Of a stretch of DNA of 64,000 nt, positions 54,877 through 63,102 are shown one piece after another. Origin of the DNA: Acidobacteriota bacterium. GTDB lineage: Bacteria; Acidobacteriota; Terriglobia; Terriglobales; Acidobacteriaceae. The notes under the pieces were generated by a model. That model worked only from the letters and a program-made list of their open reading frames with translations. It had not been told where the DNA came from and did no database searches. Every line of letters starts with the position of its first letter. The stretch's first letter is position 1. The position numbers and the translations under genes are program-made. Location: positions 186,001-250,000 of the forward strand of contig JABCZH010000005.1 of the NCBI GenBank assembly GCA_013289795.1. Reading direction: 5' to 3'.

Positions 54877-55710
54877 CTATTTTGTACTCTTCGCCGCGAT
54901 CAAGTTCACTGCAATTGAGGCGGTAGCGGTCGGATCAGCCTCCGCGATGGCCGTTAGCGTCACGGAAGCAGGACGAGGGAGAGCCTGCGGAGCAATATAT
55001 AAATCTCCCTGCATTTTTCCGCAAGCAGAACGTGAGCAGCCGAGACCTGTAATCCGCCACATCACAGCCTTATTTGTGGTGCCCGTTACTGTTACGATCA
55101 CGATGCCTGATCCCCCGATGGGTACTTCGAGGTTGTCAGGCGGCGAGATTGAGACAGCAACACTCGATTTGGGGCTCTGGATCCAACCTGTAACTGGACT
55201 CCTGTCTGAGTTGTAAAAGAAGCGAAAACGCAAACTCAGAGACGAGCCGCCGAATTCCATTGGAAGTGGGGGCAGCGGACTGGATGCCGTGATGCCGCCC
55301 CAGGCAGCGCGATCCAGTTGGACATCCCCAGAGCTTTCAACAAGTTTCAAGTCTTTGACATCGCCGTTCCTGAGAATTGCAAACTCAATCGACAATCTGC
55401 CCTTCCTGGATTCAGGTGGACGGGCCGCCTCGGGAATCAAGCCATACCAGTTCTGTCTCACGTCATGCAATACCTTCTGCAAGTAAGGATCGAAATTCAC
55501 ACCCCTCGTGTCGCTAAGTATTTCTATAGGCGGTCCGGACGAATTCGAGTTGTCCGCCTGTCCCTTTGCCTGGGAGCTTTCCAGAGACTGGGATTTTGGT
55601 TCCGGAGAGGGCGGGTCGTGCAGTGCATTCAAGCGGCCTAGGCAACACAGCAATATCAGTAAGTGGAGCGCTAGCGCCCACGTTTGCCCAACTGAAAGAG
55701 GTGTTTTCAT
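54877..55710 (-). CDS. TonB C-terminal domain protein with an Ig-like tail
   Basis: From an ATG preceded by a weak site, the 277-residue protein has an N-terminal membrane anchor or signal (LALHLLILLCCLGRLNA). A TonB C-terminal domain follows (about 65-165; SIEFAILRNGDVKDLKLVESSG, then PLPPLPMEFGG). It ends with an Ig-like domain containing VTGTTNKAVMWRITGLGC...ACG. TonB C domains normally end the chain and contact outer-membrane receptors; here a second domain follows, and no proline-rich spacer is present. A periplasmic linker or sensor role is possible. A much longer open frame upstream has no homology. Confidence 0.7.
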   Translation of the reverse strand: MKTPLSVGQTWALALHLLILLCCLGRLNALHDPPSPEPKSQSLESSQAKGQADNSNSSGPPIEILSDTRGVNFDPYLQKVLHDVRQNWYGLIPEAARPPESRKGRLSIEFAILRNGDVKDLKLVESSGDVQLDRAAWGGITASSPLPPLPMEFGGSSLSLRFRFFYNSDRSPVTGWIQSPKSSVAVSISPPDNLEVPIGGSGIVIVTVTGTTNKAVMWRITGLGCSRSACGKMQGDLYIAPQALPRPASVTLTAIAEADPTATASIAVNLIAAKSTK

Positions 55711-55956
55711 CGGACAACAAACTTCCACACAGCGACCACTACGACGAGAGCTATACCAACGGCATAACCGATCACCCGCGCTTTGCCAACCTGTTGCTGT
55801 TCCTGCATGAGTCTTCACTCCCGGAGACAAGATTACTCCCGGTCGCGCGCAAGTACTAGAAAAACTCCGAACCCCAACAATCATGTGAGATTCCGTGGTG
55901 GGCCTCGGATCGTTGAGTCCACGCCTTGATACAATCGCGGGCGAGTGAGCGAGCCC

Positions 55957-56973
55957 ATGTCCCAGCCCGTTGCCAGCAAAAGCCGTTGGCTGATTGCCAT
56001 GCTGCGAAACCGCATCGTACAGCTGGGAATTGCGGTATGGACCCTGTTTGCCGCGGCAATTCCATTCCTGACGCACGGAGTGATTCCGTTCGACCAGCCC
56101 GCTTTGTCGAAGATGTCGTATTCGACGCGCATTGGATTCTTCATCCTTGGGCCGTTTTTCGCGTTTATCTTTATCGCCATCGCCTTGGCTGTGACTCGCC
56201 GGCGAACGGTTCATATTGCCGAACGCTCTCCGGAGCGTGGGGTCGCATTACGCGAGACGATCGGGCTGCTTATTTACGGAGCTGTGGTCTTGATGGTGGC
56301 CCATCCAGTGGGGCACATGGTCGGTACTCACGGCATCGGTCTGCATCTTGCGGGTAGCATGTTTGGGACCAGCGATACGGTCACGCCGCGAGAGGCGTGG
56401 TCGTGGTCGCTTTATAACTTCGTCTTCTATGCTACTCTGCCCTACTTATTTTTCCGAAAGCGCGGCTATTCTCGTGAACAGCTCTGCCTGACGTCGAACA
56501 ATGTGGTCAACGACACGTTGTTGATTGCGCTCGTTCTTGGGTTGGGCCTGGCCGGTGATCTGCCAGGGTCTCCGCTATGGCAACTGAACCCGCATCAGCT
56601 TGCGGTCGGCACCGGACTTGCCTTAGTTCTGTCGTTCTTTGGGACTGCGGTGCCCATCATGATTTTCCTGACCTCGATCCTGGTGCCGAGGTATTACAAG
56701 CTGACCGGATCGGCGGCCGCCACTTGCGTTCTCAGTGGTTTCACCTACGCTTCGCTGCATCTCACGGAGCACTGGACCCGCTACGACACGCCCGCACACG
56801 GGGCGCTTTCGGTCATTTTTATCTTCCTGCTATTTGGCGGACCAGGCATGGTGAAGGGCTATCTGACCTTGCGCACCGGCAACGCCTGGGTGCACCTATG
56901 GGGATACCATGTGATCTGGCCGCATGTGTCCGGCGACACCGCGCTGTTCGTGAAGATTTTCGGGATTCAGTAG
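55957..56973 (+). CDS. Multi-spanning membrane protein (CPBP-like features)
   Basis: About 338 residues form eight or more hydrophobic helices. The C-terminal half contains FTYASLHLTEHWT and AWVHLWGYHVIWPH, which resemble the His-containing motifs of CPBP/CAAX-type intramembrane proteases. The EExxxR motif of that family is not visible, so protease activity is doubtful. Function is unknown. The ATG is four codons inside a GTG. It stands alone between divergent and convergent neighbours. Confidence 0.7.
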   Translation: MSQPVASKSRWLIAMLRNRIVQLGIAVWTLFAAAIPFLTHGVIPFDQPALSKMSYSTRIGFFILGPFFAFIFIAIALAVTRRRTVHIAERSPERGVALRETIGLLIYGAVVLMVAHPVGHMVGTHGIGLHLAGSMFGTSDTVTPREAWSWSLYNFVFYATLPYLFFRKRGYSREQLCLTSNNVVNDTLLIALVLGLGLAGDLPGSPLWQLNPHQLAVGTGLALVLSFFGTAVPIMIFLTSILVPRYYKLTGSAAATCVLSGFTYASLHLTEHWTRYDTPAHGALSVIFIFLLFGGPGMVKGYLTLRTGNAWVHLWGYHVIWPHVSGDTALFVKIFGIQ

Positions 56974-57024
56974 TTAGCTGCTCTGATAGACTTCCCGCAC
57001 CATATCCGGCAGGTAACTCAAGGC

Positions 57025-57660
57025 ATGAAGCCCGCAGCGATCGGCATTCGAAGCCATTCCGGTTGGGGGGCGGTCGTAGCGGTCTCAAACAGCGCAGGAT
57101 CAGTGGAGGTAATTGACCGCAGGCGCGTCGCTATCACCGTTCCCGGAACCACCGGTGCGAACCAACCTTATCACCTTGCGGAGCATCTCGGGCTTCCAGA
57201 GGCTGAGAAGTTTCTTGCGAACTGCCGTGCCGCTTCAGCGCGCCTCGCCTTGTCGGCTATCGGCGAGTTGGTGGGCGAACTACGTGATCGCAAGTATCGT
57301 GTGGTGGGTTCTGTCGTTCTCTTGGCCTCGGGTCGCCCCCTGCCTGCGCTTTCAGGCATCCTTGCTTCACATGCGTTGATTCATGCCGCGGAAGGAGAAT
57401 TCTTTCGCAGGGCGTTTTGGAAAGCGTGCGAGGGCCTTGACCTTGCTGTTACTGGCTTTCGAGAGCGTGACCTCGACCAGTGCACCCAGACCGCGTTCGG
57501 CAACGCGGGGGGTCGGATGCAGCAACAAGTTTCCGCACTCGGTCGTTCTCTCGGACCACCTTGGACCCAAGATCAAAAAATGGCGACACTTGCTGCGTTG
57601 GTGCTTCTGGCGCCGAACCGTTCAAAAAGCTTCAGCCGCCAGGAATCTCTTGGCGGCTGA
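57025..57660 (+). CDS. Conserved-looking soluble protein of unknown function
   Basis: The 211-residue protein begins MKPAAIGIRSHSGWGAVVAV with an AAGG site just upstream. It includes a helix-rich middle, ASHALIHAAEGEFFRRAF with a His-Glu pair, and a basic C terminus. I cannot assign a family. Its last codons overlap the terminator of the neighbouring sedolisin gene: a TTCAGCCGCCA stem sits in the final 11 codons and the stop codon. This makes the end of the gene a shared element with the opposite strand. Confidence 0.65.
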   Translation: MKPAAIGIRSHSGWGAVVAVSNSAGSVEVIDRRRVAITVPGTTGANQPYHLAEHLGLPEAEKFLANCRAASARLALSAIGELVGELRDRKYRVVGSVVLLASGRPLPALSGILASHALIHAAEGEFFRRAFWKACEGLDLAVTGFRERDLDQCTQTAFGNAGGRMQQQVSALGRSLGPPWTQDQKMATLAALVLLAPNRSKSFSRQESLGG

Positions 57661-57661
57661 A
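57623..57661 (-). terminator. Terminator of the sedolisin gene, inside a neighbouring coding region
   Basis: On the minus strand an 11-bp perfect stem (TTCAGCCGCCA/TGGCGGCTGAA) with a 9-base loop is followed by GCTTTTTG, a short T-run. It lies 24 bases after the stop of the sedolisin gene. The same bases encode the C terminus of the plus-strand gene. Confidence 0.65.
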
Positions 57662-57684
57662 AGCTCACCTGAATACCAAGCCAG

Positions 57685-59340
57685 CTATTCGGGATGAATC
57701 TCCAACAAAGAGTTGATCCTCGCGCCAATCGGGCTGCCCCATCCGGTCACCAGATCGTAGCCCTTCACTGCATTGTATCCACCGTTGTTGCCACTGGTTA
57801 TGTCGTGGAAATCCGCGGTGTAGTGCGATCCGATCCCAATGCGATAGAGGCTGGGATTCAGAAACCCGAGAGTCGATTTTCCCTGGGAAACTTCCTGTTG
57901 ATTCGCCATTGCTTCGAGGCCCGCCCATTGCGGGGCGGCAAAGCTGGTTCCTCCATTGCCTCCGCCGCAGCTTCCGTCGTAGCAACTCCATTGGTTGGTG
58001 TTCGATTCCGCCGCCACATCCGGATAATTTCGCAAGGTTGTCGATCCATTATTCAAGGAGTTGATTACTCCCGGAAGCTTTTGATAGCCGGGAATCGGAA
58101 TACCGTTCTTGGAAGGGCTGCCAGCGCTGCCGCTCCATCCGGTTTCCGACTGCCAGGGTCCACCCGGGCCATTGGTATTAATGTCCGTGCCACCGACCGC
58201 GGTGACGTAAGGATCGTCGCCTGGCCAGACCACATCGCCGGGAGTGCCGGAACCGCTGTCGCCGGTAGCCACGAACACGCTCTGACCCTGCACCGCCATT
58301 TCCTTGAAGATCGGATCCAGGCTGCTCTCATCGTCGCTCCATCCCCAGGAGCAGCTTAGTTGCTTGGCAATATTGTCGACCGCCATCTGGTTGAAGATGG
58401 ACACATCGTTGCTGCCCACATACATCACCACGCTCGTGAGGCCGGGCGCCATCGAAACCGCCATCTCGATGTCGATAACCTGCTCACTGTCATCGCACGT
58501 CTGGGGAGGACAATTCAGAGGGACCCCATTCAGCGACACTCCCTTAATTGGGACATTGAACGGCTGCTTCAGGGTCGTGAAGTATAGTTGGACATCGCTG
58601 ACCTCGTAACCCGCATATTCAAATAGCCCGATGGATTGGCCAGCGCCATTGAGCGGCCCGGACCCGTAGTACGCCGCACGCATGTCGCTACCGACATATT
58701 GCCCGCCGGGACCAGAGCCGGTACCTTCAATTCTGCCTGGTTCTGTACGCCTCGTGGTGTTCTTGGAACGTGGCAGGGTGAAATTATCCAAGCCCGAAAT
58801 GTGTAACACCGGAACTCCCAGATCTAGCGATGGCTCCCGGTCAGGCGAATAGAAGGTACGATTCTCGCTCGGGTGTTGATAGAGACCGATCTTCACCTGG
58901 AAGGCCTTCTCGATGCTCGCCACGGAGCCTTCAACATCCAGCACCATGCGATTCGCTGCGGTGTCCACCACGGTCAAGCCGTTGGTCCGCGCAAACTGGC
59001 GGACGGCTTCATAGTCTCCGGGGCTAGGGCCAAATCTCTCTGTGAATTCCTGAACGCTCAGATAGTGCCGATAGCTGGAGCTTTGGGGGTCGTAGATCTG
59101 TTGCAGCAGAGCATTGAGACCGTTTTCATTTCGCAAAGGCAGCGAAATTGCCAGACTAAGACGCTGCGTAGCGGGAGGCTGGCCAACCAAGCGCGCTCTT
59201 CCGCCTGCGACCGCCTCTGGCACATGCCGCGTCATGGTTAGATGCGATTCCGCTTGGGCCGTGATTGCCACCAGCACAGCCACGACCAGCCCCAGCATTG
59301 CGACCCACCGCGAAACTCCAACCCTTGTCACCTTCTTCAT
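57685..59340 (-). CDS. Secreted sedolisin-type (S53) serine-carboxyl peptidase
   Basis: From the ATG with GAGGA 8 bases upstream the precursor has 551 residues with a signal peptide ending near TAQAES. An S53 prodomain (about 30-170) follows, then the catalytic domain: SEQVIDIEMAVSMAPG (Glu and Asp of the active site), an SDDESS region and the nucleophile in GGTSFAAPQWAG. A calcium site DFHDITSG...GYDLVTGWGSP ends the chain. The nucleophile context is GGTS rather than the usual SGTS. It would digest proteins at acid pH outside the cell, matching an acidophilic or soil lifestyle. Upstream ATGs 12 and 15 codons away are less likely. Confidence 0.9.
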   Translation of the reverse strand: MKKVTRVGVSRWVAMLGLVVAVLVAITAQAESHLTMTRHVPEAVAGGRARLVGQPPATQRLSLAISLPLRNENGLNALLQQIYDPQSSSYRHYLSVQEFTERFGPSPGDYEAVRQFARTNGLTVVDTAANRMVLDVEGSVASIEKAFQVKIGLYQHPSENRTFYSPDREPSLDLGVPVLHISGLDNFTLPRSKNTTRRTEPGRIEGTGSGPGGQYVGSDMRAAYYGSGPLNGAGQSIGLFEYAGYEVSDVQLYFTTLKQPFNVPIKGVSLNGVPLNCPPQTCDDSEQVIDIEMAVSMAPGLTSVVMYVGSNDVSIFNQMAVDNIAKQLSCSWGWSDDESSLDPIFKEMAVQGQSVFVATGDSGSGTPGDVVWPGDDPYVTAVGGTDINTNGPGGPWQSETGWSGSAGSPSKNGIPIPGYQKLPGVINSLNNGSTTLRNYPDVAAESNTNQWSCYDGSCGGGNGGTSFAAPQWAGLEAMANQQEVSQGKSTLGFLNPSLYRIGIGSHYTADFHDITSGNNGGYNAVKGYDLVTGWGSPIGARINSLLEIHPE

Positions 59341-59556
59341 CCGACGAATCCTCGTTCCAGATTTGATTTTGTCCATTCCGACCACCCGCTAAGGTACAAC
59401 TGAACGTCGCTGAATGCAACGTCCAGTACGGGTTTTCGCGGTCAAGGCCACCACGCGGATTACGGGTACCAGACAGATGTTGATGGTCTTGAAGAAAAGG
59501 AGGCCTGCGGGAATATTTCGCAGCGGTGCAAGTTCTATTCGGTAGAGGCCCTCAGT

Positions 59557-60030
59557 GTGGCGTTAGCCCTGCTACGAACTCCCGTGAATCCGTTTGACGC
59601 GAAGACGGCATTGCTTGCCAGGCACGCGCAGCACGTCGTGCTGATCCATTTTCCAATCGCGCTGTTCATCATGGCAGTGGTTTTCGACGTTATTGCGCAT
59701 TGGACAAAGCGACGTGGCCTGGCAGACGCGGTCTATTACAACCTACTAGCGGCAGCGATTTCGACGTTTCCAGTCCTCGCTACCGGCATTCTTGCCTGGC
59801 AGTTCCAGCTTGAGGGTCAGAAACTGAAAGGCATATTGCTGCTGCATTTGGTGCTGGCGTGCATATCGAGCGTGCTGATCTGGTTGGTCTGGTGGGTGCA
59901 TTTCCGCGCGCGACGGCGGTCAGAGGCCTTGCCGAACTACCGCCTGGCGATGGAACTCTTGGCTGTCGGTATCGTAGCCCTGACCGGACATCTGGGCGGC
60001 TTTCTAAGCGGCGTAAACGGGCCGGGTTAA
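59557..60030 (+). CDS. DUF2231-type membrane protein
   Basis: The 157-residue protein has four hydrophobic helices and the DUF2231 pattern: HAQHVVLIHFPIALFIMAVVFDV, then LAAAISTFPVLATGILAWQ and HLVLACISSVLIWL. It ends with TGHLGGFLSG. Conserved histidines at the N and C ends suggest haem or metal binding; a role in electron transfer is sometimes proposed. The start is GTG with GGTAGAGG upstream. It is 65 bases upstream of the Tat-signal phosphoesterase. Confidence 0.85.
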   Translation: MALALLRTPVNPFDAKTALLARHAQHVVLIHFPIALFIMAVVFDVIAHWTKRRGLADAVYYNLLAAAISTFPVLATGILAWQFQLEGQKLKGILLLHLVLACISSVLIWLVWWVHFRARRRSEALPNYRLAMELLAVGIVALTGHLGGFLSGVNGPG

Positions 60031-60095
60031 GGTGAGGGAATAAAACTGCCCGCCGGTAGTTATCTCTCCAGAGCGCTGCAAACCAAGGAGGACAA

Positions 60096-61070
60096 ATGAC
60101 TGACAAGAAGCCGGATCTTATCGATCAAACGCTGCAGGACCTCAACAATGACGGCATCGACCGTCGCGGGTTTCTGAAGTGCATGGCATGGGCGGGTACA
60201 GGCTTGGTCTGGACCCTGAGCGGCGGCATTCCGGTATCTCGGGCTTTCGCCAAGAATATCGGCAAATACGCCGGCAAGGGCGGGGATTTCAGCTTTGTCC
60301 AGATCAGCGACAGTCATATGGGATTCAACAAACCAGCCAATCCCGATGTGATAGCGACACTGCAGGCGGCGGTGAACCAGATCAACGGGCTGGCAACTCC
60401 GCCGGAGTTCCTGCTCCATACCGGCGACATCAGTCACCTCTCGAAACCGGAACAGTTCGACAACGTCGACCAGATTTTGAAAAGCTCCACGGCGAAAGAC
60501 GTGTTCTTTGTGCCCGGCGAACATGACGTGCTCGACGACAACGGGAAGTCCTATCTCGACCGCTACGGGAAAAGCGCCCAAGGGTCTGGATGGTACAGCT
60601 TTGACCACAAGGGCGTGCACTTCATCGGTCTGGTGAACGTGATGAATCTGAAAGCGGGTGGACTCGGCTCGTTGGGCGGCGAGCAGCTCGAATGGATGGA
60701 GAAGGACGTCAAGCATCTGAAACACAGCACGCCGGTCGTGGTGTTCGCGCACATACCGCTGTGGTCGGTTTACCCGGAGTGGGGTTGGGGAACGCAGGAC
60801 AGCGCGCAGGCCCTGGCCTACCTAAAAAAGTTCGGCTCCGTGACCGTGCTCAACGGGCATATTCACCAGACCATGCAAAAAGTAGAAGGCAGCGTGACGT
60901 TTCACACCGCGATGTCAACCGCATTCCCGCAGCCGCAGCCCGGCAAGGCGGATTCTCCCGGACCGATGAAGGTGCCGGCGGAGCAGTTAAGCAGCCTGCT
61001 GGGAATTACGGATGTGAATTACGTCCGCGGCCAGCATTCCCTGGCGGTGGTTGACTCAACACTGGGATAG
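60096..61070 (+). CDS. Tat-exported calcineurin-like metallophosphoesterase
   Basis: The 324-residue protein has the Tat signal DRRGFLKCMAWAG (twin Arg at 23-24). The metallophosphoesterase motifs are QISDSHMGF, HTGDISH, PGEHDV (Glu in place of the usual Asn in GNHD), FAHIPLW and NGHIHQ. A fold of this kind hydrolyses phosphoesters with two metals in the periplasm. The Glu substitution could alter the metal site. It is followed after 52 bases by a cupredoxin gene and then tatA. Confidence 0.85.
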   Translation: MTDKKPDLIDQTLQDLNNDGIDRRGFLKCMAWAGTGLVWTLSGGIPVSRAFAKNIGKYAGKGGDFSFVQISDSHMGFNKPANPDVIATLQAAVNQINGLATPPEFLLHTGDISHLSKPEQFDNVDQILKSSTAKDVFFVPGEHDVLDDNGKSYLDRYGKSAQGSGWYSFDHKGVHFIGLVNVMNLKAGGLGSLGGEQLEWMEKDVKHLKHSTPVVVFAHIPLWSVYPEWGWGTQDSAQALAYLKKFGSVTVLNGHIHQTMQKVEGSVTFHTAMSTAFPQPQPGKADSPGPMKVPAEQLSSLLGITDVNYVRGQHSLAVVDSTLG

Positions 61071-61122
61071 GCCACGAAACGTCCCAGTCGAAGAACAAGA
61101 TCAAATCCAGAGAGGGAAAGAG

Positions 61123-61482
61123 ATGACGAGGAAAAAAGTGTGGGTTGCAAGTTTGGCGGCGCCGGTCATGATTGCGACGTTGCTGCTGTTGGCGGGATCA
61201 CCAAGCGTCACCGCGACTGACCAGTCCTCAGCGGCTACCGCGGGGGTGAAGATTGATAACTTCAGTTTTGGGCCGCAGACCTTGACCGTACCCGTTGGAG
61301 CGACCGTTGTCTGGACCAACCGGGATGACATTCCTCATACCGCGGTCAGCACAGATGGTGTGTTCAAGTCCAAGGTCATGGATACGGACGAAAAGTTCTC
61401 CTACACGTTTGCCAAGGCGGGAACCTATCCCTACTACTGCACGATCCACCCGAAAATGACCGGCCAGATCGTGGTGCAGTGA
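61123..61482 (+). CDS. Secreted cupredoxin (plastocyanin/amicyanin-like)
   Basis: The 119-residue protein starts with MTRKKVWVAS and a signal peptide. Its type I copper ligands are His72 (IPHTAVS), Cys106, His109 and Met112 (YCTIHPKM). It would carry electrons in the periplasm. The start ATG follows AGAGGG. It lies between the phosphoesterase and tatA. Confidence 0.92.
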   Translation: MTRKKVWVASLAAPVMIATLLLLAGSPSVTATDQSSAATAGVKIDNFSFGPQTLTVPVGATVVWTNRDDIPHTAVSTDGVFKSKVMDTDEKFSYTFAKAGTYPYYCTIHPKMTGQIVVQ

Positions 61483-61545
61483 GAGTCGAGAGGCACTTGA
61501 ACGACTCTTTCTTCGGGAAACTCCGTACGCGGAAACGAGGCTCAA

Positions 61546-61749
61546 ATGTTTGAAGGATTGTTTCAACCCGTGCATCTGTTGGTGATCTTTGGTATTGCTC
61601 TGCTCGTGTTTGCACCGAAAAAACTCCCGGAGGTAGGCAAGGGAATCGGCGAGGGGATTCGTGGCTTTAACGCAGCCATGCAAACTGAAGACAGGCCGGC
61701 AAGCACAACCACGCCCGTGGCCAGCGACCGCAGCCCAACCAAGGAATGA
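61546..61749 (+). CDS. tatA: Twin-arginine translocase subunit TatA/E-like
   Basis: The 67-residue protein has a short N-terminal membrane helix (HLLVIFGIALLVF), the hinge APKKLPEVGKGIG and an amphipathic helix EGIRGFNAAM, the TatA pattern. TatA forms the pore of the Tat system with TatC. No tatB or tatC is in the window. It is 63 bases downstream of the cupredoxin gene, in the same direction as a Tat-signal protein two genes before. Confidence 0.92.
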   Translation: MFEGLFQPVHLLVIFGIALLVFAPKKLPEVGKGIGEGIRGFNAAMQTEDRPASTTTPVASDRSPTKE

Positions 61750-61772
61750 ATCGAATCTTGGCAGGCGGCGGC

Positions 61773-63095
61773 TCACCGCCTGACACCGCAGGCGGCTGCG
61801 TAGACGCGCAGGACACTTCTAATGTGTTCTTGAATCGCGCCTTCGGCGCCCCTTGATGGTCGCGCTGAGCGGATCACCTCGTATTGCGATGGCAGGTATT
61901 GACTCCACAACTGGGGAGGGACCGCGCACGAATCAAGGTTGTCGCGTAATCGTGCCAACTCCTCCTGTACCGTCGCGTCCACCCAGTAGTAACGGCAGCG
62001 GTCGCTGTAACTATAGAAGCGAGCCAGACGCTCCTCGTCTTCGGTTCCGTGGTAGTAAGAGCGCCAGTGAGTTGGATTGTGCAACATGGCTGCTTCGAGC
62101 GCTTCTCTGACCTGAGAAATACGAACTGCCTTGCGACTTGCGAACAATTCCCGTTCGATTGCGCTGAGCGCGAAGACCGCCTCGCGAAACGCGAAGGTCA
62201 GCCAGGGGCCCACTTTCAAGATTGCGAAATGGTCCTCCACCATTTGCTGAAGAGCTGTTGGCGACTGGTAATCGGTGGAATGAGCCTCGTAAGCCAGCGC
62301 AGGATGCTCGGGCAAAGCAGACGAGAGCGCTGTTACTTTCTGACGGTCGTAATCGAAGATCACGCTGTCGCCGAACTCCACTCCGGGCTGCACCACCATC
62401 CCGATCACCCTTTCCCAAGCCGGAGACACTCCCTGCTCTTCGAAGACCGCGCGGAAAGCCTCCAAGCTGTGCTGCACATTTGCGACCGGTGTGGCCACCG
62501 GAGGCCGGCCTACGGCCGATTCGCCGCCGGGAACTGGAACTTCTGTACCGATGACGTAAAGAGGAGGCGCAGACCCCGCCGGCAGATCGGCGTGTGCACT
62601 CTCCGCTGCCCGACATAGAATCGCTGCCCGGCGTGCGATGGTGCGCTCGTCCGGTCCGTCTTTTTCGTCATCGGCGCACGCCATGCTGGCGTCGAGATGA
62701 ATCTTCCCGTATCCAGCCAGCACGCAGCAGCGAACCAGTTCACACGCCTTTTGCAGGGCCGCATCCGAGGCCTGTTCTCGCCAGGGGTACGGCCCCAGAT
62801 GGTCACCGCCGAGCAGCACTCGCTCACTGGGCAGTCCAGCGCGCACTGCCGCAGAGTCAACAACCTTGGCGAATTGATCAGGCGTCTGCCCGGTGTAACC
62901 GCCGAACTGATTCACCTGGCTCGACGTGGACTCAACCAGCAGGACGGATCCATCCTCGATGGCCTGCTGAATGGCCGCAGCGATGACACTGGGATGAGCC
63001 GAACACACGGCGTACACGCCCGCTCTTTCGCCGCGGCGATTGCGTTGGACAACTTGCCGCAATCGCTGGCTCGCATTGGCGCTCCGCGCTTCCAC
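61773..63095 (-). CDS. GatZ/KbaZ-like D-tagatose-bisphosphate aldolase-associated protein
   Basis: The 440-residue protein begins RLRQVVQRNRRGERAGVYAVC and contains VESTSSQVNQFGGYTG, GGDHLGPYPW, KIHLDASMAC and VIGTEVPVPGG, the pattern of the non-catalytic GatZ/KbaZ subunit that supports class II tagatose-1,6-bisphosphate aldolase in galactitol and N-acetylgalactosamine use. No GatY/KbaY gene is next to it. The start is a GTG 8 bases after the alpha-galactosidase-like gene, suggesting an operon for galactose-type sugars. Confidence 0.85.
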   Translation of the reverse strand: MEARSANASQRLRQVVQRNRRGERAGVYAVCSAHPSVIAAAIQQAIEDGSVLLVESTSSQVNQFGGYTGQTPDQFAKVVDSAAVRAGLPSERVLLGGDHLGPYPWREQASDAALQKACELVRCCVLAGYGKIHLDASMACADDEKDGPDERTIARRAAILCRAAESAHADLPAGSAPPLYVIGTEVPVPGGESAVGRPPVATPVANVQHSLEAFRAVFEEQGVSPAWERVIGMVVQPGVEFGDSVIFDYDRQKVTALSSALPEHPALAYEAHSTDYQSPTALQQMVEDHFAILKVGPWLTFAFREAVFALSAIERELFASRKAVRISQVREALEAAMLHNPTHWRSYYHGTEDEERLARFYSYSDRCRYYWVDATVQEELARLRDNLDSCAVPPQLWSQYLPSQYEVIRSARPSRGAEGAIQEHIRSVLRVYAAACGVRR

Positions 63096-63102
63096 AGGTC
63101 GG

